Positions 23,388 to 32,169 of a stretch of 64,000 nt of DNA are shown piece after piece. A model generated the notes under the pieces. The model searched no databases and had not been told where the DNA came from. It worked only from the letters and a program-made list of their open reading frames with translations. The stretch covers positions 1 through 64,000 of the forward strand of contig SUVB01000038.1 of the NCBI GenBank assembly GCA_015062205.1, in the 5' to 3' direction. The translations under genes and the position numbers were made by a program. Each line of letters begins with the position of its first letter. The stretch's first letter is position 1. Source of the stretch: Desulfovibrio desulfuricans. Lineage in GTDB: Bacteria; Desulfobacterota; Desulfovibrionia; Desulfovibrionales; Desulfovibrionaceae.

Positions 23388-24005
23388 CTAATCCCTGAGG
23401 CTGCGGAACCTCGCCACGTCGATGGAGGCGAAGGAATCGCTGATGTGGTTGATGGCGATGCCCATGACGAAGACGGCCACGAACACGTCCAGCAGCAGGG
23501 CCAGCTCGAACCAGGCCGTGCCCGCCGTCATGAGCGGCATGCCCAGCAGAAAGATGCCGTTTTCCGCCGCAAGGTAGCCGATGACCTGGGTGATGGCCTT
23601 GATGCGGCCCACAATGAGGATGAGCCCGCAGAACAGGGTGCTCAGGCCCAGCGGCAGCAGGAGGGGCGGGAAGAGTCCGTGCGCCATGACCAGGCGGCCG
23701 TCCAGCCAGAAGGAGAAGGCGAGTCCCGCCATACCCGCCAGCACGTCCAGCGGCACCACCTTGCGGGGGCAGACGAGGGCTTGTGCGGGCAGGCGCTTCA
23801 GCGTGCGCCGGAGCAGGCCGGGCAGCAGCAGCCCCTTGATGAGCAGCACGGCGGCCGCCAGCATGCCGTGCCCGAAAATGAGCAGCAGCGCGGACAGCAG
23901 CAGGCCCTGCACGGCGGAAAGGGCCGTCATGGCGGCCACGCGCGGCGTGCCCAGCATGAGAAAATTGCTCAGCACAAGCAGGAAAAGACAGGATTGCAGC
24001 AACAT
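23388..24005 (-). CDS. HyfE-like membrane subunit
   Basis: A 205-residue integral membrane protein with about six to seven hydrophobic helices and the HyfE-like ending VMGIAINHISDSFASIDVARFR. HyfE/NuoK-related proteins form the small antiporter-like part of the membrane arm. It lies four bases after the HyfC-like gene and six before the HyfF-like gene in a tight operon. Identification relies on position plus the family-typical helix pattern and C-terminal motif. Confidence 0.8.
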   Translation of the reverse strand: MLLQSCLFLLVLSNFLMLGTPRVAAMTALSAVQGLLLSALLLIFGHGMLAAAVLLIKGLLLPGLLRRTLKRLPAQALVCPRKVVPLDVLAGMAGLAFSFWLDGRLVMAHGLFPPLLLPLGLSTLFCGLILIVGRIKAITQVIGYLAAENGIFLLGMPLMTAGTAWFELALLLDVFVAVFVMGIAINHISDSFASIDVARFRSLRD

Positions 24006-24009
24006 GGCG

Positions 24010-24951
24010 CTACCTCATCTGGGAGAGGATAAGGGCCAGGGCGGCCATGGCGGCGGCGCCGCCCAGCAGGGCGGGCACGCGCTCCATGCGCAGGCGCGCC
24101 ATGACGGATTCCGTCACGCCCACGGCCACGGCCAGCAGCAGCACGATGCCCGTGCGCAGGGCGGCCTGCTGCCACAGCGGCAGGGAGGGCGTGAGCAGCC
24201 CGGCGATGAGCGCGGCGAAGAACCACAGCTTGAGGGCTGCGCCATAGACGATGAAGGCCAGATTCGGTCCGGAGTGATCCAGCACCATGACCTCATGGAT
24301 CATGGTCAGTTCCAGATGCGTGTTGGGGTCGTCCACGGGGATGCGGCAGTTTTCCACCAGCAGCAGCAGAAAGAAGACGGCCGGCAACAGCAGCAGCTCG
24401 AGCTTGCCCGTGAGCCACGCCCCGGCGGACTGCCCGCCGAACAGGGCGGAGAGGGTGAGGGCGCTCTCCGTGCCGTGCCCCGTGTTCAGGCTCTGGCTGG
24501 TGAGCGCCATGAGCGCCAGAAAGAGCACGGGTTCGGCCAGGGCGGAGAACGTGGCCTCGCGGCTCGCGCCCATGCCCTCGAACGAGGAGCCTGTGTCCAG
24601 TGCGGCCAGCATGACGGCGAAGCGCCCCATGCCCAGCAGGTAGGCAGCCAGCACGAAGTCCCCGGTGAAGGCCAGGGGCGAGGCCGCGCCGCCCAGAGGC
24701 AGCAGGGCCAGCGCGCAGAGCGTGCCCGCCAGGGATGCGGCGGGCGCGGCGGCGAACACCCAAGTGGAAGTGCGGCTTATGACCTCGCCCTTGCGCAGCA
24801 GTTTGGCGAGGTCATAGTAGGTTTGCAGGACGGGTTTGCCGTGCCGTCCGGCGAATTTCGCCTTGACGCGGTTGATGATGCCGGGCAGCAGCGGGGCCAG
24901 CAGCAGGGCCAGGCCGAACTGCGCAAGGTAGGCGCAAAGGTCCGGACTCAT
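24010..24951 (-). CDS. HyfC-like (NuoH-type) membrane subunit
   Basis: A 313-residue protein from the ATG at 24951; the longer open frame upstream is the shadow of the HyfB-like gene. It is the NuoH/HyfC/EchB-type subunit that joins the peripheral and membrane arms. Landmarks are KPVLQTYYDLAKLLRKGEVI (first cytosolic loop), GSSFEGMGASREATFSALAEP and NCRIPVDDPNTHLELTMIHE (the acidic loop near the quinone/catalytic junction). About eight helices. The start overlaps the stop of the HyfB-like gene by four bases (ATGA), indicating coupled translation. Confidence 0.85.
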   Translation of the reverse strand: MSPDLCAYLAQFGLALLLAPLLPGIINRVKAKFAGRHGKPVLQTYYDLAKLLRKGEVISRTSTWVFAAAPAASLAGTLCALALLPLGGAASPLAFTGDFVLAAYLLGMGRFAVMLAALDTGSSFEGMGASREATFSALAEPVLFLALMALTSQSLNTGHGTESALTLSALFGGQSAGAWLTGKLELLLLPAVFFLLLLVENCRIPVDDPNTHLELTMIHEVMVLDHSGPNLAFIVYGAALKLWFFAALIAGLLTPSLPLWQQAALRTGIVLLLAVAVGVTESVMARLRMERVPALLGGAAAMAALALILSQMR

Positions 24952-26984
24952 GCGTGCAGCCCCCAGACAAGCAGCCCCACCACCGTGGCCAGCATGTACA
25001 GTATATAGAGGTGGATCTTGCCGTGCTGCATGATCTTGCAGGCATTGCACAGGTTTTCCACGGCCAGGAACAGCGGGGTGAACAGTTTCCTGCGCAGGCG
25101 GTCGGGCGCTGTGACTGTGAGCGCGCCGCCTGCGGGAAAGAACTGCGCATCCTGCCGGAAGTCGGCTTTCAGGCCCATGGCGCGGCCGAAAAGTCTGGCC
25201 GTGGGTTCGCTGAAGGCGGCGTCCGTGTATTGCACGCGGGCGGAAGCCGCTTGGAAGCCGCAGCCCCAGGTAGGCATGGATGCCGTGTGCCGACCGCGCA
25301 GCAGGGCGTTGCGGCAGAGGAAGATGCACAGGGCCAGCGCCAGCGCCGCGCCGCCGATGCAGGCCACGGCCGTCAGGATGTGCAGGGCCTGGCGCAGGGC
25401 GGTTTCGCCCTGCGCCGAAAGCTGGTCGGGCAGGGGCAGCGCGCAGTGCGCGGCGCCGGCGGCCAGTTCGCAGAACTGCGGCGCGGCGAGGCCCCCGGCC
25501 AGGCAGACGGCGGCGAGCAGGCACAGGGGCCAGAGCGTGCGCCATGTGGCCGTGTGCGCGTTGGCGGCAAAGCCGGAGCGCGGCTGTCCCAGAAAGGTGA
25601 TGCCGTAGGCCTTGGCGTAGAGGGCGGCCGCAAGGCCGCTGATGCAGGCCAGCCCGGCGAAGGTCAGGAGCAGGCCCATCTGGCGTTCAACCCCGGCAAG
25701 CGAGGGGCCGTCCAACAGGGAGAGCGCCAGCAGAAGCTCGCCGGCAAAGCCGTTGAAGGGGGGCAGGCAGGCGATGGAAGCCGCGCCCACGGCAAAGGCG
25801 GCTCCGGCCATGGGCAGCTTTTTCTGCAGGCCGCCCAGTTGCGCCATGCGTACGGTGCCCGCGGCATGCAGCACCTCGCCCGCGCAGAGGAAGAGCAGGC
25901 CCTTGAAGGCGGCATGGTTGAGCATGTGCAGCAGCGCGCCGGAAAAGCCCATGACGGCTATCCAGCCGTTGCCGCAGGCCTGGCCGACGCAGCCCGCGCC
26001 CACGCCCAGGGTCATGAGCCCCATGTTTTCCACGCTGGAATAGGCCAGCAGACGCTTGAGGTTGATTTGCGCCGCGGCCTTGAGAATGCCCATGAGCGCC
26101 GTGGCGAGGCCCAGAAAGAGCAGCGCCCAGCCCCACCACTCCGGCATGTTTCCGTCAGGGGCCAGCAGCCCAAGGCAGCGCACGATGCCGTACAGCCCGG
26201 CGTTGATCATGGCGCCGGAGAGCAGGGCGGAAACGTGGCTGGGCGCGGCGGGGTGCGCCTCAGGCAGCCAGACGTGCATGGGCGCGAGGCCCGCCTTGGC
26301 CCCGAAGCCCAGCACGGCCAGTACGAACAATGCCGCCGCCATGCCGGGGGAGGCCTGCGCCAGGGCCGCGCGCGTCGTCGCGCCGTCGAGGGCGGTCTCG
26401 CCCGTGGTCTGCCACAGCAGCACGAAAAAGGCCATGAGGGCCACGGCCCCCAGGTGCGCCGCCGTCAGGTAGACCCAGGAGGCGTCGCGCACTTTGCTGT
26501 CCCCGTCGTTGAAGTCGATGAGGAAGAAGGGCGCCAGAGACATGAGCTCCCACGCCAGCATGAAGAGCACGGCGTCACGGGCGGCCATGACCAGGGCCAG
26601 GCCCAGCAGCAGAAGCAGGTAGAACAGCCAGTGCGCGCCGAGGTTGTGCATTTCCGGGCGTTCATGGCGCAGGGTCAGCCCGCCGGAGACGGCGCAGACA
26701 ACACCGAGGCCGAAGACCGGCAGCAGGAAGAGGCGGCTCAATCCGTCCAGGCCCAGCGTGAAGGCCCCAGCGGGCAGGCCCCAGGGCAGATGCAGGGTCA
26801 CGGTTGCGTTCCACGGCCCGCAGGCCAGGGCGGCCAGCCCCGCCAGACAGCCGAGTCCTGCCCCGGCGGCCCCGATGGCGTTGGCCGCGCGCGCCGTGGC
26901 CCGCATGGGCGGGCAGACGGCCAGCAGAGCGCAGCACAGGGCGACCGCCGTCAGCAGGCAGAGAGTCCAGAGAAAGGGCGTCAT
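24948..26984 (-). CDS. HyfB-like proton-translocating membrane subunit
   Basis: A 678-residue antiporter-type protein (NuoL/HyfB). Typical pieces are LAWELMSLAPFFLIDFNDGD (essential Glu in helix 5), FGAKAGLAPMHVWLPEAHPA with lysine, and YSSVENMGLMTLGVGAG. About 14 core helices plus C-terminal extensions are expected; length agrees with HyfB. It is the first complex gene of the operon and follows the UDP-glucuronate decarboxylase-like gene by only 12 bases, so the sugar gene and the membrane complex may share a promoter. Its stop overlaps the next start. Confidence 0.85.
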   Translation of the reverse strand: MTPFLWTLCLLTAVALCCALLAVCPPMRATARAANAIGAAGAGLGCLAGLAALACGPWNATVTLHLPWGLPAGAFTLGLDGLSRLFLLPVFGLGVVCAVSGGLTLRHERPEMHNLGAHWLFYLLLLLGLALVMAARDAVLFMLAWELMSLAPFFLIDFNDGDSKVRDASWVYLTAAHLGAVALMAFFVLLWQTTGETALDGATTRAALAQASPGMAAALFVLAVLGFGAKAGLAPMHVWLPEAHPAAPSHVSALLSGAMINAGLYGIVRCLGLLAPDGNMPEWWGWALLFLGLATALMGILKAAAQINLKRLLAYSSVENMGLMTLGVGAGCVGQACGNGWIAVMGFSGALLHMLNHAAFKGLLFLCAGEVLHAAGTVRMAQLGGLQKKLPMAGAAFAVGAASIACLPPFNGFAGELLLALSLLDGPSLAGVERQMGLLLTFAGLACISGLAAALYAKAYGITFLGQPRSGFAANAHTATWRTLWPLCLLAAVCLAGGLAAPQFCELAAGAAHCALPLPDQLSAQGETALRQALHILTAVACIGGAALALALCIFLCRNALLRGRHTASMPTWGCGFQAASARVQYTDAAFSEPTARLFGRAMGLKADFRQDAQFFPAGGALTVTAPDRLRRKLFTPLFLAVENLCNACKIMQHGKIHLYILYMLATVVGLLVWGLHA

Positions 26985-26996
26985 GGCGCGTCGCTG

Positions 26997-27953
26997 CTAG
27001 GCCAGGCCGTTGCGCAGCAGGCCGTCAAAATAGGCAATGGTTTTTTTCAGGCCCTGTTCCAGCGGGACGCGGGGCTCCCAGCCCAGCTTCTCGCGGGCGA
27101 GCGTGATGTCGGGGCGGCGCTGTTTGGGGTCGTCGCCGGGCAGGGGCTCGCAGACGATTTTCGAGGCGCTGCCCGTCAGTTCCACCACCTTTTCGGCCAG
27201 TTCGCGGATGGTGAACTCGCCGGGGTTGCCCATGTTCATGGGCCCGGTGAAGTCGTCCGGCGAGGCCATGAAGCGCACCATGCATTCAATGAGATCATCC
27301 ACATAGCAGAAGGAGCGCGTCTGGCTGCCGTCGCCGTAGATGGTAATGGGCGCGTTTTTGAGCGCCTGGACAATGAAGTTGGAGACCACGCGCCCGTCGT
27401 TGGGGTGCATCTTGGGGCCGTAGGTGTTGAAGATGCGCCCCACCTTGATGGACAGGCCGCCCTGCCGCCGGTAGGCGAAGAAGAGCGCCTCGGCGCAGCG
27501 TTTGCCCTCGTCGTAGCAGGAGCGGATGCCGTTGGGGTTCACATGGCCCCAGTAGTCTTCGGTCTGCGGATGCACGTCCGGGTCGCCGTAGACCTCGCTG
27601 GTGGAGGCCTGGTAGATGCGCGCCCCCAGCCGCTTGGCCAGCCCCAGCATATTGATGGCCCCATGCACGCAGGTCTTGATGGTCTGCACCGGGTCGTGCT
27701 GGTAATGGACGGGGGAGGCCGGACAGGCCAGATTGTAGATTTCGTCCACTTCCACATAGAGGGGGAAGGTCACGTCATGGCGGATGAGTTCGAAGCGCCG
27801 GTTGTCCATGAGTTCTTCCACATTGGCGCGGGCGCTGGAAAAGAAGTTGTCCACGCAGAGCACCTCGTGCCCTTCGTTGAGCAGGCGTTCGCACAGATGC
27901 GAACCGAGAAAGCCGGAACCGCCGGTGACGAGGATGCGTTTGCGCAGATGCAT
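26997..27953 (-). CDS. UDP-glucuronate decarboxylase-like NAD-dependent epimerase/dehydratase
   Basis: A 318-residue short-chain dehydrogenase/reductase of the extended type, starting at the ATG at 27953 behind GGGGG. The NAD-binding motif is [17 protein letters not shown], the catalytic pair sits in SEVYGDP with Tyr-x3-Lys in SCYDEGKR, and [15 protein letters not shown] plus [17 protein letters not shown] are diagnostic for UDP-xylose synthases (UXS). The reaction would convert UDP-glucuronate to UDP-xylose, or a close sugar, for surface polysaccharides. The gene lies 12 bases before the HyfB-like gene, an odd partner. Family call is strong, exact sugar less so. Confidence 0.85.
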   Translation of the reverse strand: MHLRKRILVTGGSGFLGSHLCERLLNEGHEVLCVDNFFSSARANVEELMDNRRFELIRHDVTFPLYVEVDEIYNLACPASPVHYQHDPVQTIKTCVHGAINMLGLAKRLGARIYQASTSEVYGDPDVHPQTEDYWGHVNPNGIRSCYDEGKRCAEALFFAYRRQGGLSIKVGRIFNTYGPKMHPNDGRVVSNFIVQALKNAPITIYGDGSQTRSFCYVDDLIECMVRFMASPDDFTGPMNMGNPGEFTIRELAEKVVELTGSASKIVCEPLPGDDPKQRRPDITLAREKLGWEPRVPLEQGLKKTIAYFDGLLRNGLA

Positions 27954-28139
27954 GATTCCCCCGGGCAAAGGATCAAAATTTATGGACTGCCAAAACCAAA
28001 TAAGCATATTCCCTTTGCCGTTGTTTTGCAAGAGGCGGCGCGGCAGGCAGCAGGGCTGTCGCCCCGGGCGGGGGCGCGGCCGGGGTTCGGCGCTTGCCTT
28101 TTGCCCGCGCGCGCTGCACTGTATGCGGCGGAGGTCGCC

Positions 28140-28970
28140 ATGTCCAAAAAATCCCCCGTGCGCGTCGATCCGCTGACGCAGGCCCTGCCCCCCGGCGGGG
28201 TGGACAGCCACTGCCATCTTGACGGCGAGGAATTCGACGCTGACCGTGAAGACGTGCTGGCCCGCGCCCGTGCCGCGGGGCTCACGCAGGTGGGCAACGT
28301 CTTCCTGGGGCCGGAGGATTTCGCGGCGCGTCGCGGCCTGTTTGCCGCGCACCCCGAGGTGTTTTTCATTTTGGGCATTCACCCCTGCGACGGGCAGACC
28401 TGCACTCCCGAGAACCTCGCGGCCATGCGCGACGCCTTTGCCGCCGAGCCGCGTTTGCGGGCCGTGGGCGAGATCGGGCTGGACTTCCACTGGGACGACT
28501 GCCCCAGGGAACTTCAGTATCAGGCCCTGCGCGAACAGCTGGCCCTGGCCCGTGAGGTGGATCGCCCTGTGGTCGTCCACTGCCGCGAGGCGGAGGAGGA
28601 AACCTTCATGATGCTTGAGGCGGCGGGCTTTGCCGGGCGGCCGCTGCTCTGGCACTGCTTCGGCCTCGGGCCGGACATGGCCCGGCGCATCCTGCGCAAC
28701 GGCTGGCACATTTCCGTGCCCGGCCCCGTCACCTACAAGGCCAATGCCGACGTGCGCGAGGCCGTGGCCTGCATCCCGCCCGACCGCCTGCTGCTGGAGA
28801 CGGACGCCCCCTATCTCGCCCCCCTGCCGTGGCGCGGTAGGCGCAATGAACCTTCCTTCACCGTGTTCACCGCGCGGGCCGTGGCCGCGGCCCGCGGCGA
28901 GGACCCGGCCGCACTCTGGCTGCGCTGCGGCGACAACGCCCGCCGTTTCTTCGGCCTGGATACTGCCTGA
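28140..28970 (+). CDS. TatD-family metal-dependent deoxyribonuclease
   Basis: A 276-residue protein from the ATG at 28140, with GGAGGT just upstream. It has the TatD metal ligands: H24 and H26 in [12 protein letters not shown], the glutamate of [11 protein letters not shown], the histidines in [13 protein letters not shown] and LLWHCFGLG, and the late aspartate in [11 protein letters not shown]. TatD proteins are Mg-dependent 3'-5' nucleases involved in DNA quality control. The gene is divergent from the UXS-like gene and stands alone before the gcv operon. Family members are about 260 residues, so length is normal. Confidence 0.9.
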   Translation: MSKKSPVRVDPLTQALPPGGVDSHCHLDGEEFDADREDVLARARAAGLTQVGNVFLGPEDFAARRGLFAAHPEVFFILGIHPCDGQTCTPENLAAMRDAFAAEPRLRAVGEIGLDFHWDDCPRELQYQALREQLALAREVDRPVVVHCREAEEETFMMLEAAGFAGRPLLWHCFGLGPDMARRILRNGWHISVPGPVTYKANADVREAVACIPPDRLLLETDAPYLAPLPWRGRRNEPSFTVFTARAVAAARGEDPAALWLRCGDNARRFFGLDTA

Positions 28971-28992
28971 GCGCGCCGCGCGCATGCGGCCT

Positions 28993-29026
28993 GCCCTGCC
29001 CCGGGGAAGGGCGCAGCGCGTTTTTT
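28993..29026 (+). terminator. Probable terminator after tatD-like gene
   Basis: A GC-rich hairpin (GCCCTGCCCC with GGGGAAGGGC) followed after eight bases by six T residues. The gap before the T run lowers confidence. Confidence 0.4.
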
Positions 29027-29164
29027 GTAACTCCTTGTGCGTTGCATGCCCTGGTGCTACCATACGACTGACGCCCGAAATCCGGCGGGGTTCCGCCGTC
29101 CATGCCGCCGCAATGCCGGCCGGCGCATGTTCCGGGCAAACTTTCCCACCCCCAAGGAGGTTCC

Positions 29165-30244
29165 ATGCCGGATCTGCGCACGCCGCTCACCGCCTGGCAC
29201 GAGGCGCACGGGGCCAGGATGGCCCCCTTTGCCGGATGGCTCATGCCCATCCAGTACGAGGGCATTCTTGCCGAGCATCTGCACACGCGGCAGCATGCCG
29301 GGTTGTTTGACATCTGCCATATGGGCGAATTCCGCATTGAAGGGCCGGGAGCGGACACGGCGCTGGGCCGCGCCGTGAGCCATAACCTGCAAACCCTGGC
29401 CCCCGGCAAATGCCGTTACGGTTTCCTGCTCAACGAGCGGGGCGGGGTGCTGGATGACTGCATCATCTACCGTTTCGGGCCGGACGCGTTCATGGTTGTG
29501 GTCAATGCCGCCTGCGCCGCCGGAGATTATGCCGCCCTGCGCGCCCGCCTGCCGCAGGCCGTGACGCTCGCCGACATTTCGGAAGCCACCGGCAAGGTGG
29601 ATCTGCAGGGGCCGGACTCGCTGGATGCGCTGGAAGCGATGCTGGGAGAGAATTTTCATGATCTCGGCTACTTCGCCTTCCGTACGACGACATGGCAGGG
29701 CGCGTCCCTGCTGGTCAGCCGCACGGGCTACACCGGCGAACTGGGCTATGAGCTCTATGTGCCCGCGGAGAAAACCGAAGCCTTCTGGGAGGCCCTGCTG
29801 GCCGACGCGCGCGTGAAACCCGCGGGCCTCGGCGCGCGCGACACCCTGCGTCTGGAGGCGGGCCTGCCCCTGTACGGGCATGAACTCGACGCGGAGCACA
29901 CGCCCGCCGAGGCGGGCATGGGCCGCATGCTCACGAGCACGGCCGACTACGTGGGCCGTGAAGGCGCGGCCGGGGTCAGGGAAAGGCTTGTGCCCCTGCG
30001 CATTGAGGGCCGCCGGGCCGCCCGCCACGGCGATGTGCTGGCCCTGCCCGACGGCACGGCCGTGGGCCGCGTGACCAGCGGCTCCTTCGCGCCGTCGTTG
30101 GGCTGCGTCATCGCCTTCGCCTGGGCGGATGCCGCCCACGCCGAGAGTGAACGCTTCACGGTGCGCGCCGCCAGGGCGGAGTTGCCCGCCCGCAGGGTGG
30201 AGCTTCCCTTCTACACGCAGGGAACGGCCCGCATAAAGCTGTGA
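29165..30244 (+). CDS. gcvT: Glycine cleavage system T protein (aminomethyltransferase)
   Basis: A 359-residue enzyme starting at the ATG at 29165 behind AAGGAGG. It takes the aminomethyl group from lipoyl-GcvH and releases ammonia, making 5,10-methylene-tetrahydrofolate. Family marks are [36 protein letters not shown] (folate-site aspartate region), [19 protein letters not shown] and the late [20 protein letters not shown]. It is the first gene of gcvT-gcvH-gcvPA-gcvPB. No glycine riboswitch pattern was recognised upstream. Confidence 0.95.
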   Translation: MPDLRTPLTAWHEAHGARMAPFAGWLMPIQYEGILAEHLHTRQHAGLFDICHMGEFRIEGPGADTALGRAVSHNLQTLAPGKCRYGFLLNERGGVLDDCIIYRFGPDAFMVVVNAACAAGDYAALRARLPQAVTLADISEATGKVDLQGPDSLDALEAMLGENFHDLGYFAFRTTTWQGASLLVSRTGYTGELGYELYVPAEKTEAFWEALLADARVKPAGLGARDTLRLEAGLPLYGHELDAEHTPAEAGMGRMLTSTADYVGREGAAGVRERLVPLRIEGRRAARHGDVLALPDGTAVGRVTSGSFAPSLGCVIAFAWADAAHAESERFTVRAARAELPARRVELPFYTQGTARIKL

Positions 30245-30290
30245 GCCGTCGGTTTGCAACAATCTTTTTACCATAGTTCAGGAGAATGCA

Positions 30291-30674
30291 ATGGCAGCCA
30301 ATCCCGCAGACCTGTTGTACAGCAAGACGCACGAGTGGTGCCGCATGGAAGGCGGCGAGGCCGTGGTGGGCATCACGGCCTTCGCCCAAGAATCCCTTGG
30401 CGACATCACCTATGTGGAACTGCCCGCGGTGGGCGACACGCTGGAGGCGGAAAAGGAATTCGGCTCCATCGAATCGGTGAAGGCCGCCAGTGACCTTGTT
30501 TCGCCGGTGGCGGGCGAGGTGGTTGCCGTCAACGGGGCGCTGGAGGGCAATCCCGAACTCTGCAACAGCGATCCCTACGGCAAGGGCTGGCTGGTGCGCG
30601 TGAAACCCGCCGGCGCGCCGGAGGGCCTCATGGACGCAACGGCCTATGAGGCGCATTGCGCCGCCGAACGCTAG
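30291..30674 (+). CDS. gcvH: Glycine cleavage system H protein
   Basis: A 127-residue lipoyl carrier protein. Lys64 in [16 protein letters not shown] is the lipoylation site, and [19 protein letters not shown] and [13 protein letters not shown] are standard. The protein shuttles the aminomethyl group between GcvP, GcvT and the dihydrolipoyl dehydrogenase; the latter (gcvL) is not in this operon. It lies 46 bases after gcvT. The start has GTTCAGGAGAA-type spacing and is typical in length. Confidence 0.95.
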   Translation: MAANPADLLYSKTHEWCRMEGGEAVVGITAFAQESLGDITYVELPAVGDTLEAEKEFGSIESVKAASDLVSPVAGEVVAVNGALEGNPELCNSDPYGKGWLVRVKPAGAPEGLMDATAYEAHCAAER

Positions 30675-30837
30675 CGCAACAGGCGCGGATGCCGCTTGCG
30701 GGCGGCAAGGCATGCGCGCCGCACAGCGCCGCAGTTCGCGCGGCCTGCTGCGGACCGCCGGAAGCGCGCATCCGTGCCGCGCATATCCCTTTTTCTGATG
30801 ACGCCGGGGGCCGCGTCCCCGGCGGAAAGGAGCGCAC

Positions 30838-32169
30838 ATGCCCTATATTCCCCATACGCCGGGGGAGCTGCACGACATGCTCTCCACCATCGGCGTGCGC
30901 AGTCTGGAGGATTTGTTCGCCGACATTCCGGCGTCCATGCGTCCCAAACAGTACAATCTGCCGCGGGGCCGCAGCGAAGCGGCCGTCTGCGCCCATTTCG
31001 AGCGGCTGGCCTCGCTGAACCGCACGGACGGCATCTCCTTTCTCGGCGCAGGCTATTACGCGCACCAAATCCCCAGAGCCGTGGACGCCCTGGCGGGCCG
31101 CAGCGAGTTCTACACGGCCTACACGCCCTATCAGGCCGAATGCTCGCAGGGCACGCTGCAGGCCATCTTCGAGTTTCAGACGGCTGTGAGCCGTCTTATG
31201 GAGATGGATTGCGCCAACGCCTCCGTGTACGACGGCGGTTCCGCCCTGTTTGAGGCCGCCATGACGGCCGTGCGCGTCAGCAAAAAGCGCAGGCTGGTGG
31301 TGGACGAGGCCGTCAACCCCTTCTGGCGGGCCATGCTGGCGACGTATACGGCCAACCTCGGGCTGGACATCGTCACCGTGCCCCAGCGGGACGGCGTGAG
31401 CGACAAGCAGGCCCTCATGGCCGCCGTGGACGACGCCTGCGCCGCCGTGCTGGTGCAGAACCCCAACTTCTTCGGCGTGGTGGACGACTATGCCGGGCTT
31501 TTCGCCCATGCGCGGGCGCACAGGGCCCTGGGCGTCATTTCCGTGTACCCCGTCATGCAGGCCGTGCTCAAGACGCCCGGCGAGATGGGGGCGGACGTGG
31601 CCGTGGCCGAGGGGCAGAGCCTTGGGCAGCCGCTCTCCTTCGGCGGTCCCTATCTCGGCCTCATGGCCTGCCGCAGGGAGCACGTCCGGCAGTTCCCCGG
31701 CCGCATTGTGGGCCGCACCACGGACGTGGACGGCAGGACGGGCTATGTGCTCACCCTGCAGGCGCGCGAGCAGCACATCCGCCGGGCCAAGGCCACGTCC
31801 AACATCTGTTCCAACCAGGCGCTCTGCGCCCTGCGCGCGCTCATCCACATGGCCCTGCTGGGGCCGGAGGGCCTGACGCGCACGGCGGAGAACAACATGG
31901 CGCTCATGCGCTACGCCGTGGAACGCCTCACCGCGCTCAAGGGCGTAGAGCCGCTCAACAGCGCCCCCTACGGCTCGGAAGCGGCCCTGCGCCTGCCCCG
32001 GCCCGCCGCAGAGGTTGTCCGCGCCGCGCTGGAGCAGGGCGTAGCGCCCGGCTACCCCCTGGGCGCAGACTATCCCGGCATGGAAAACGTGCTCCTGCTG
32101 TCCTGCACCGAGGCCAATGACCGCGAACAGATCGACAGGCTGGCCCAACTCATGGGAGGTTTGCTGTGA
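30838..32169 (+). CDS. gcvPA: Glycine dehydrogenase subunit 1 (P protein, N-terminal half)
   Basis: A 443-residue protein matching the N-terminal half of glycine decarboxylase. Marks are YIPHTPGELHDMLSTIGVRS, FLGAGYYAHQIPRAVDALAG and FYTAYTPYQAECSQGTLQAI. In organisms with split GcvP the two halves form an alpha2-beta2 enzyme that decarboxylates glycine and loads the residue onto GcvH. GGAAAGGAGCG precedes the ATG. The stop overlaps the GTG start of gcvPB by four bases. A 163-base gap separates it from gcvH, without an obvious terminator. Confidence 0.95.
   Translation: MPYIPHTPGELHDMLSTIGVRSLEDLFADIPASMRPKQYNLPRGRSEAAVCAHFERLASLNRTDGISFLGAGYYAHQIPRAVDALAGRSEFYTAYTPYQAECSQGTLQAIFEFQTAVSRLMEMDCANASVYDGGSALFEAAMTAVRVSKKRRLVVDEAVNPFWRAMLATYTANLGLDIVTVPQRDGVSDKQALMAAVDDACAAVLVQNPNFFGVVDDYAGLFAHARAHRALGVISVYPVMQAVLKTPGEMGADVAVAEGQSLGQPLSFGGPYLGLMACRREHVRQFPGRIVGRTTDVDGRTGYVLTLQAREQHIRRAKATSNICSNQALCALRALIHMALLGPEGLTRTAENNMALMRYAVERLTALKGVEPLNSAPYGSEAALRLPRPAAEVVRAALEQGVAPGYPLGADYPGMENVLLLSCTEANDREQIDRLAQLMGGLL

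Noticed and set aside
21093-24032. A 979-codon plus-strand open frame
   Set aside because: It is the mirror of the Ehr-type membrane subunit genes, with low-complexity histidine/glutamine/glycine composition and no start signal.
24954-28139. A very long plus-strand frame leading into the TatD gene
   Set aside because: The part before 28140 is antisense to the HyfB- and UXS-like genes; a proper ribosome binding site and the family start lie at 28140.
28971-29164. Glycine riboswitch ahead of gcvT
   Set aside because: I looked for the conserved tandem glycine aptamer elements and saw none; the region is short and mostly a hairpin plus the ribosome site.
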